Source: Akkermansia muciniphila (lineage in GTDB: Bacteria > Verrucomicrobiota > Verrucomicrobiia > Verrucomicrobiales > Akkermansiaceae). From it: DNA of 64,000 nt. Shown here one piece after another: positions 60,472-64,000 of the stretch. The notes beneath the pieces are model-generated. The model was not told the DNA's origin, searched no databases, and saw only the letters and a list, made by a program, of their open reading frames with translations. Position 1 is the stretch's first letter, and each line of letters opens with the position of its first letter. Location of the stretch: contig NZ_PJKB01000002.1 of NCBI RefSeq assembly GCF_002884975.1, forward strand, positions 455,369 through 519,368. Reading direction: 5' to 3'. A program made the position numbers and the translations under genes.

Positions 60472-61740
60472 TTACAGGTATTCCGGGCGCTGGAGAAGTT
60501 CCGCCACGCGCTTGAGCAGGCGGCCGATGTCCGCGCCGTCCACCACGCGGTGGTCCCCCGTAGCCACGATGTTGGCCTTGGAAATGGGAATGAACGCCTC
60601 CACCTCGTCGCTCCAGACCGGAGTCTTGGTAACGGCGCCCACCCCCAGGATGAGGGATTCGCTGGGCATGGGCATGGGCGCGGCAAAGGTGAGGCCGAAG
60701 CCGCCGAAGTTGGTGACCGTGGCGATGCCTCCCGTGCTGTCTTCCGGGGCCAGCCTGCGGCGGCGCGCCTGAGCGATCAGCCGATTGTAGTCTTCCAGAA
60801 GTTCTTCCATCGTCCGTTCGTTCACGCGGCGGAGTACGGGAACCATGACGCCGTCCGCCACCTGCGCGGCGATGCCGATGTCAATGGTCTTGGGGGAAAG
60901 GATGTTTTCCCCCACCAGGTAGCCGGCGCATTCCGGGCTTTCCGCCAGGGCCAGGGCCAGGGCGCGGGCAAAGTACAGGGTGATGCCGGGCCGCAGCGGG
61001 GAATGCTGCCTGTGCTTGATCAGGGGGTCCATGAAGACCGGGCGCCCGGCGGAAGCCAGGGGGCGCGTCCAGCTCCGGCGCATGGCGTCCGCCACGGCCA
61101 GCCGCATGGATGAGGCCTTGCGGTGCGGCCACTGGCTCACGTATTCCAGGAATTCTTCCAGATCGTCAATGGTGACGCGTCCTCCGGCTCCGGAACCGGA
61201 GATGAAGGCGATGTCCGAGGCGCTCATGCCCAGTTCATCCATGCGCGCCTTCATCCGGGGGGACATGTAGTGCGCGCCTTTCATGCCGGCAGGCACCGGG
61301 AGGCCGCGCACACTGGGCTGGACTTTCAGGTCCGTGCCGTTTTCCTGGTAGGATTCCCCCGTCACGCCGAAGTGCACCCCGGCGGGCTTGTCCTCCTGGC
61401 TGGCTGGGGCGGGCACGGGCTGAGGCACGGATTCCGGACTGGCCGGAAGGGAAGGCGATTCGCCGGCGGGAGTAGCCCCGGAACGCTCAATCTCCTCCTC
61501 CGTGGCATCAATCATGGCCATGCAGGCGCCGACCACGACGGATTCCCCTTCCTTGATAAACACATCGCTCAGGACGCCGCCGCACATGGTGGTAACGCCC
61601 ATGGTGGCCTTGTTGGTCTCTACCTCAAAGATTTCCTGGTCGGCTTCTACGGTATCGCCCTGGGCCGCCAGCAGGCGCAGCACGGTGGCTTCCGCAATGG
61701 AATCCCCGAGCTGGGGCATCAGAATGGGTACTTTAGGCAT
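60472..61740 (-). CDS. Dihydrolipoamide acetyltransferase (E2) of pyruvate dehydrogenase
   Basis: Core enzyme of the 2-oxoacid dehydrogenase complex, 422 residues. One lipoyl domain at 1-80 carries the lipoyl Lys in FEVETNKATMGVTTM (the usual Asp before it is Asn). A Pro/Ala-rich linker follows (90-130). A peripheral-subunit binding domain reads YMSPRMKARMDELGMSASDI (about 157-195). The catalytic domain ends with the HxxxDG motif in ATGDHRVVDGADIGR. Genes for E1 beta and E1 alpha lie just upstream. No E3 gene is nearby. Confidence 0.92.
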   Translation of the reverse strand: MPKVPILMPQLGDSIAEATVLRLLAAQGDTVEADQEIFEVETNKATMGVTTMCGGVLSDVFIKEGESVVVGACMAMIDATEEEIERSGATPAGESPSLPASPESVPQPVPAPASQEDKPAGVHFGVTGESYQENGTDLKVQPSVRGLPVPAGMKGAHYMSPRMKARMDELGMSASDIAFISGSGAGGRVTIDDLEEFLEYVSQWPHRKASSMRLAVADAMRRSWTRPLASAGRPVFMDPLIKHRQHSPLRPGITLYFARALALALAESPECAGYLVGENILSPKTIDIGIAAQVADGVMVPVLRRVNERTMEELLEDYNRLIAQARRRRLAPEDSTGGIATVTNFGGFGLTFAAPMPMPSESLILGVGAVTKTPVWSDEVEAFIPISKANIVATGDHRVVDGADIGRLLKRVAELLQRPEYL

Positions 61741-61758
61741 GGTGGAAACTGGGTTGGA

Positions 61759-62733
61759 TCAGATGGATAAAAGGTGACGGATGGAGGCCGCGATGGATTC
61801 CATCGTGGGGCGGTGGGCCTTCCAGAGGTTGGGATGCTGGGGAATGGGGGTGTCCCTGGCGTTGAGCCGCTGGGGCGGGGCGTCCAGCAGATGGAACCCC
61901 TCCGCTACAATGCGGGAAACCACTTCCGCCGTGACGCCTCCCCACGGGAAGTCTTCCCCGATGACCAGGACGCGTCCGGTGCGCGCTACGGAGGCGATGA
62001 CGGTATCCATGTCCAGCGGGCGCACCGTGCGGAGGTCCACTACTTCCACTTCATAACCGCTCTCCTTGGCGAGCAGGTCCGCCGCACGCACGGCTTCCGG
62101 CACCATGGCGCTGTAAGCCACCACGGTGGCGTGCTTTCCGGTGCGGGCGATGCGGGCCATGCCGAAGGGGACGACCGGGGCTTCCCGGTAGTTGTCCTCC
62201 GCCTTCAGCCAGCGGTACAGGAACTTGTGTTCCAGAAAGATCACGGGATCAGGCACTTCCACGGCCTGGCGCAGCATCCAGTAGGCGTCGGCCACCGTGG
62301 CCGGGGTCATCACGTGCAGGCCCGGATAATGGGCAAACAGGGCTTCCAGGCTCTGGCTGTGGAAGGGGCCCGTGCCGGGCGTTCCGCCGCAGGGCAGGCG
62401 CACCGTGATATTGGCCGGAATGCCCGTGCGGTAGTAATGGGTGGCCGCCATGTTGACGATCTGGTTGAAGGCGATGGTGCTGAAGTCCGCAAACTGGACC
62501 TCCATGATGGGCTTCTTGCCCATGACGGCGGCTCCGGTGACCATGCCGGCCATGGCGTCCTCACTGATGGGGGCGTCAATCACCCGGTCCGGGAAGAGCT
62601 CCTTGAGGCCCTTGGTCGCTTTAAAAGCGCCGCCGAAAACGCCTATGTCCTGCCCGTACAGGAAAACGTCCTTGTCTTCCGTCAGCAGGTCTTTCTGGGC
62701 GTCGTGAATGGCATCAATGTATGTTACGCTCAT
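61759..62733 (-). CDS. Pyruvate dehydrogenase E1 beta subunit
   Basis: Thiamine-dependent decarboxylation subunit, 324 residues. It begins MSVTYIDAIHDAQKDLL and carries FLYGQDIGVFGGAFKATKG, DAPISEDAMAGMVTGAA and the conserved TVVAYSAMVPEAV and VIGEDFPWGGVTAEV. It forms a heterotetramer with the alpha subunit. Starts 21 bases after the E1 alpha stop and ends 18 bases before E2. Confidence 0.93.
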   Translation of the reverse strand: MSVTYIDAIHDAQKDLLTEDKDVFLYGQDIGVFGGAFKATKGLKELFPDRVIDAPISEDAMAGMVTGAAVMGKKPIMEVQFADFSTIAFNQIVNMAATHYYRTGIPANITVRLPCGGTPGTGPFHSQSLEALFAHYPGLHVMTPATVADAYWMLRQAVEVPDPVIFLEHKFLYRWLKAEDNYREAPVVPFGMARIARTGKHATVVAYSAMVPEAVRAADLLAKESGYEVEVVDLRTVRPLDMDTVIASVARTGRVLVIGEDFPWGGVTAEVVSRIVAEGFHLLDAPPQRLNARDTPIPQHPNLWKAHRPTMESIAASIRHLLSI

Positions 62734-62754
62734 GGGAATATTCCGTTTGCAGGC

Positions 62755-63756
62755 TTAATAAGGTCTCCATACCGTGGCGTTCCAGTCTTCCCGGAAGGGG
62801 TCCGGCTCCGGTTCCCGCTGGGCGGTAGCCACGGCCAGCTGCACTTCATCGGCATACTGCTTTTTCAGGTCCGCCACTTCTTCCGGCGTCAGCCATCCGG
62901 CTTCCAGAAGCTGGCGCTCCGCGACGAGCACGGGGTCTTTTTTGTTATACTCCTCCTTCAGCTCCCTGGGGATGTAGGAGGCGTCGTCATGTTCGCCGTG
63001 GCCGCACATGCGCAGGGTCTTGGCAAGCACCCACTGGGGGCCCAGGCCCTCCCTCGCGTTGCTGACGGCGGTGCGGAACGTTTCCAGCGTGGACATGAAA
63101 TCCGTGCCGTCCGTTTCATGCACGGTGAAGCCGTAGCCGCGGCCCCTGTCCGCCAGGGAGGCTTCCCCGAATTCCCGGACATTAGGCGTGGAATAGGCAA
63201 ATCGATTGTTGGTCACCACGAGCACCAGCGGCAGATGTTCCACGTTCGCCATGTTGGCCGCTTCATGGAAGGCCCCGGTGGAGGTGGTGCCGTCTCCGCA
63301 GAAGGCCACGCCCACGGGGCCGGGCAGCTTGCCGTCCAGCCGCTTGGCAAACAGGCAGCCGATGACGAAGGCAACCGTGCTGCCCAAATGGCTGATGGGG
63401 GCCATGTACCCTTCCGCCGGGAGCCCGCGGTGCACGTTCCCGTCCCTTCCCTTCATGTAGCCCAGGGCGGAGCCCAGGTAGGAGCGCGCCGCTTCAATAA
63501 TCGGTTCCCCCCAGGCGATGCGCGCCGCCTGTTCCCGGATGAACGGGGCGATCACATCATGCCCGGCAGTCAGGAAAACGCCGCCGCAGGCGGCAATCGC
63601 TTCATGGCCGCGGCCCAGGTAAACGCCGCCCGTGATTTTGCCCGCTTTATACAGGCTGGAAATTTTCGTGTCAAAAGCCCGCGCCAGCAACATGGCCTTG
63701 TAAGCCTTGACGGCGCTTTCCTTCAGGTCCGGTTGTTTAGTGTCGCAATGTGCCAC
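62755..63756 (-). CDS. Pyruvate dehydrogenase E1 alpha subunit
   Basis: Thiamine-diphosphate-binding E1 alpha, 333 residues. The cofactor motif is AFCGDGTTSTGAFHEAANMA, ending NNRFAYSTP, the GDG...NN pattern. LGRGHEAIAACGG and HRGLPAEGYMAPISHLGSTV are also conserved. The acyl specificity (pyruvate or acetoin or branched-chain) is a judgement. The start appears to be GTG at 63756, as no suitable ATG lies in frame near it. First gene of the operon E1 alpha, E1 beta, E2, lpxI. Confidence 0.9.
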   Translation of the reverse strand: MAHCDTKQPDLKESAVKAYKAMLLARAFDTKISSLYKAGKITGGVYLGRGHEAIAACGGVFLTAGHDVIAPFIREQAARIAWGEPIIEAARSYLGSALGYMKGRDGNVHRGLPAEGYMAPISHLGSTVAFVIGCLFAKRLDGKLPGPVGVAFCGDGTTSTGAFHEAANMANVEHLPLVLVVTNNRFAYSTPNVREFGEASLADRGRGYGFTVHETDGTDFMSTLETFRTAVSNAREGLGPQWVLAKTLRMCGHGEHDDASYIPRELKEEYNKKDPVLVAERQLLEAGWLTPEEVADLKKQYADEVQLAVATAQREPEPDPFREDWNATVWRPY

Positions 63757-63799
63757 CCCATTATTTTATATGCTGAATGGGGAAATGCAATGCCATTTC
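63756..63799. promoter_or_regulatory. Two dyads at the E1 alpha start
   Basis: CCCCATT (63756-63762) mirrors AATGGGG (63776-63782), and GAAATG (63782-63787) mirrors CATTTC (63794-63799). They cover the GTG start and leader of the pyruvate dehydrogenase operon, so they could act as operator or as RNA hairpin hiding the start. Confidence 0.45.
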
Positions 63800-63837
63800 A
63801 TGAAACTTCCGGAGACTCCGTGCCTGTGGGCCTGGAC

Positions 63838-63906
63838 GGGCGTTCCGGCTCCCCCGCAGGGCGGCGGGAGCGCGGACCGGGGACCCCGGGACGCCAAGGG
63901 CGCTTT
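63838..63906. other. GC-rich folded segment upstream of the pyruvate dehydrogenase operon
   Basis: GGCGT (63839-63843) can pair with ACGCC (63891-63895) and enclose a GCTCCC/GGGAGC hairpin (63848-63853, 63866-63871) and a CCGG/CCGG hairpin. GGGCGCTTTTT follows on the plus strand. It may be a structured leader or terminator; chance folding of GC-rich DNA is equally possible. No gene is visible in 63757-64000. Confidence 0.25.
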
Positions 63907-64000
63907 TTACATCCCCTTCACCCGTTGACTGTTCCGGAAAAATCTTTCCGTTTCACTTCTCTTCCGGGGGGAGGGAGCATCTCAGTTCGAATTTGGGGTG

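Overview
The window is a GC-rich, gene-dense chromosome segment most consistent with Akkermansia (Verrucomicrobiota). This placement is an inference. It rests on the mix of secreted and cytoplasmic glycosidases (GH29, GH20, GH36, GH16, GH105-DUF4861), a sialate-esterase-like SGNH protein, lipid A genes, the scarcity of Shine-Dalgarno motifs and the general protein character. No rRNA, tRNA, CRISPR array, phage or intact insertion sequence was recognised. Long antisense ORFs are common and were treated as GC-driven shadows.

Layout. 1-4.4 kb: secreted SGNH esterase, nrdR with a coupled unknown gene, and a divergent nitroreductase/HxlR pair around a palindromic operator. 4.4-12.4 kb: SulP transporter, argH, SWIM protein, polytopic membrane protein, eno (perfect 18-bp palindrome upstream) and nfo. 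12.6-14.5 kb: arsR, a membrane-anchored Cys-rich thioredoxin-like protein and a DUF318/ArsP-type permease, with operator-like dyads. 14.7-24.7 kb: GH29 fucosidase, HD exonuclease, comEC with a degenerate metallo-beta-lactamase domain, then a minus-strand cluster (DUF3750, lipoprotein, rlmD-type methyltransferase, miaB) and a secreted thioredoxin. 24.7-28.8 kb: a paralogue of the first polytopic protein, an HU-like protein and a GH36 alpha-galactosidase.

28.9-34.0 kb is the most informative regulatory block. A cobalamin riboswitch and an upstream NrdR-box-like pair precede a class III ribonucleotide reductase operon. In it nrdD is split: the glycyl-radical motif lies in a separate 64-codon gene, followed by nrdG and an AspT/YidE-type transporter. 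nrdR itself is 31 kb away in the same window.

34.1-38.2 kb: GH105-DUF4861 and a phosphoethanolamine-transferase-like enzyme. 38.2-39.8 kb is a small AT-rich anomaly. It holds a structured RNA candidate with mutually exclusive pairings, a 26-residue hydrophobic micro-ORF, a 10-bp inverted repeat, an orphan 316-residue Cys-containing repeat protein and overlapping small ORFs. This is the best place to look for something undescribed. 39.9-51.8 kb: rubrerythrin, a secreted helical protein, M42 peptidase, GH20, MFS, alkaline phosphatase, mscL, argD plus an ACT protein, EF-P with Arg34, an SGNH hydrolase and GH16. 51.9-64 kb: copper P-type ATPase, recN, MBL hydrolase, WecG-type transferase, small Cys proteins, a tandem pair of LEA-like proteins, and a pyruvate dehydrogenase operon (E1 alpha, E1 beta, E2) ending in lpxI.

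The coding regions were read from translated sequence. Starts were often moved to an internal ATG on the basis of family N-termini or signal peptides, so many start calls are uncertain.
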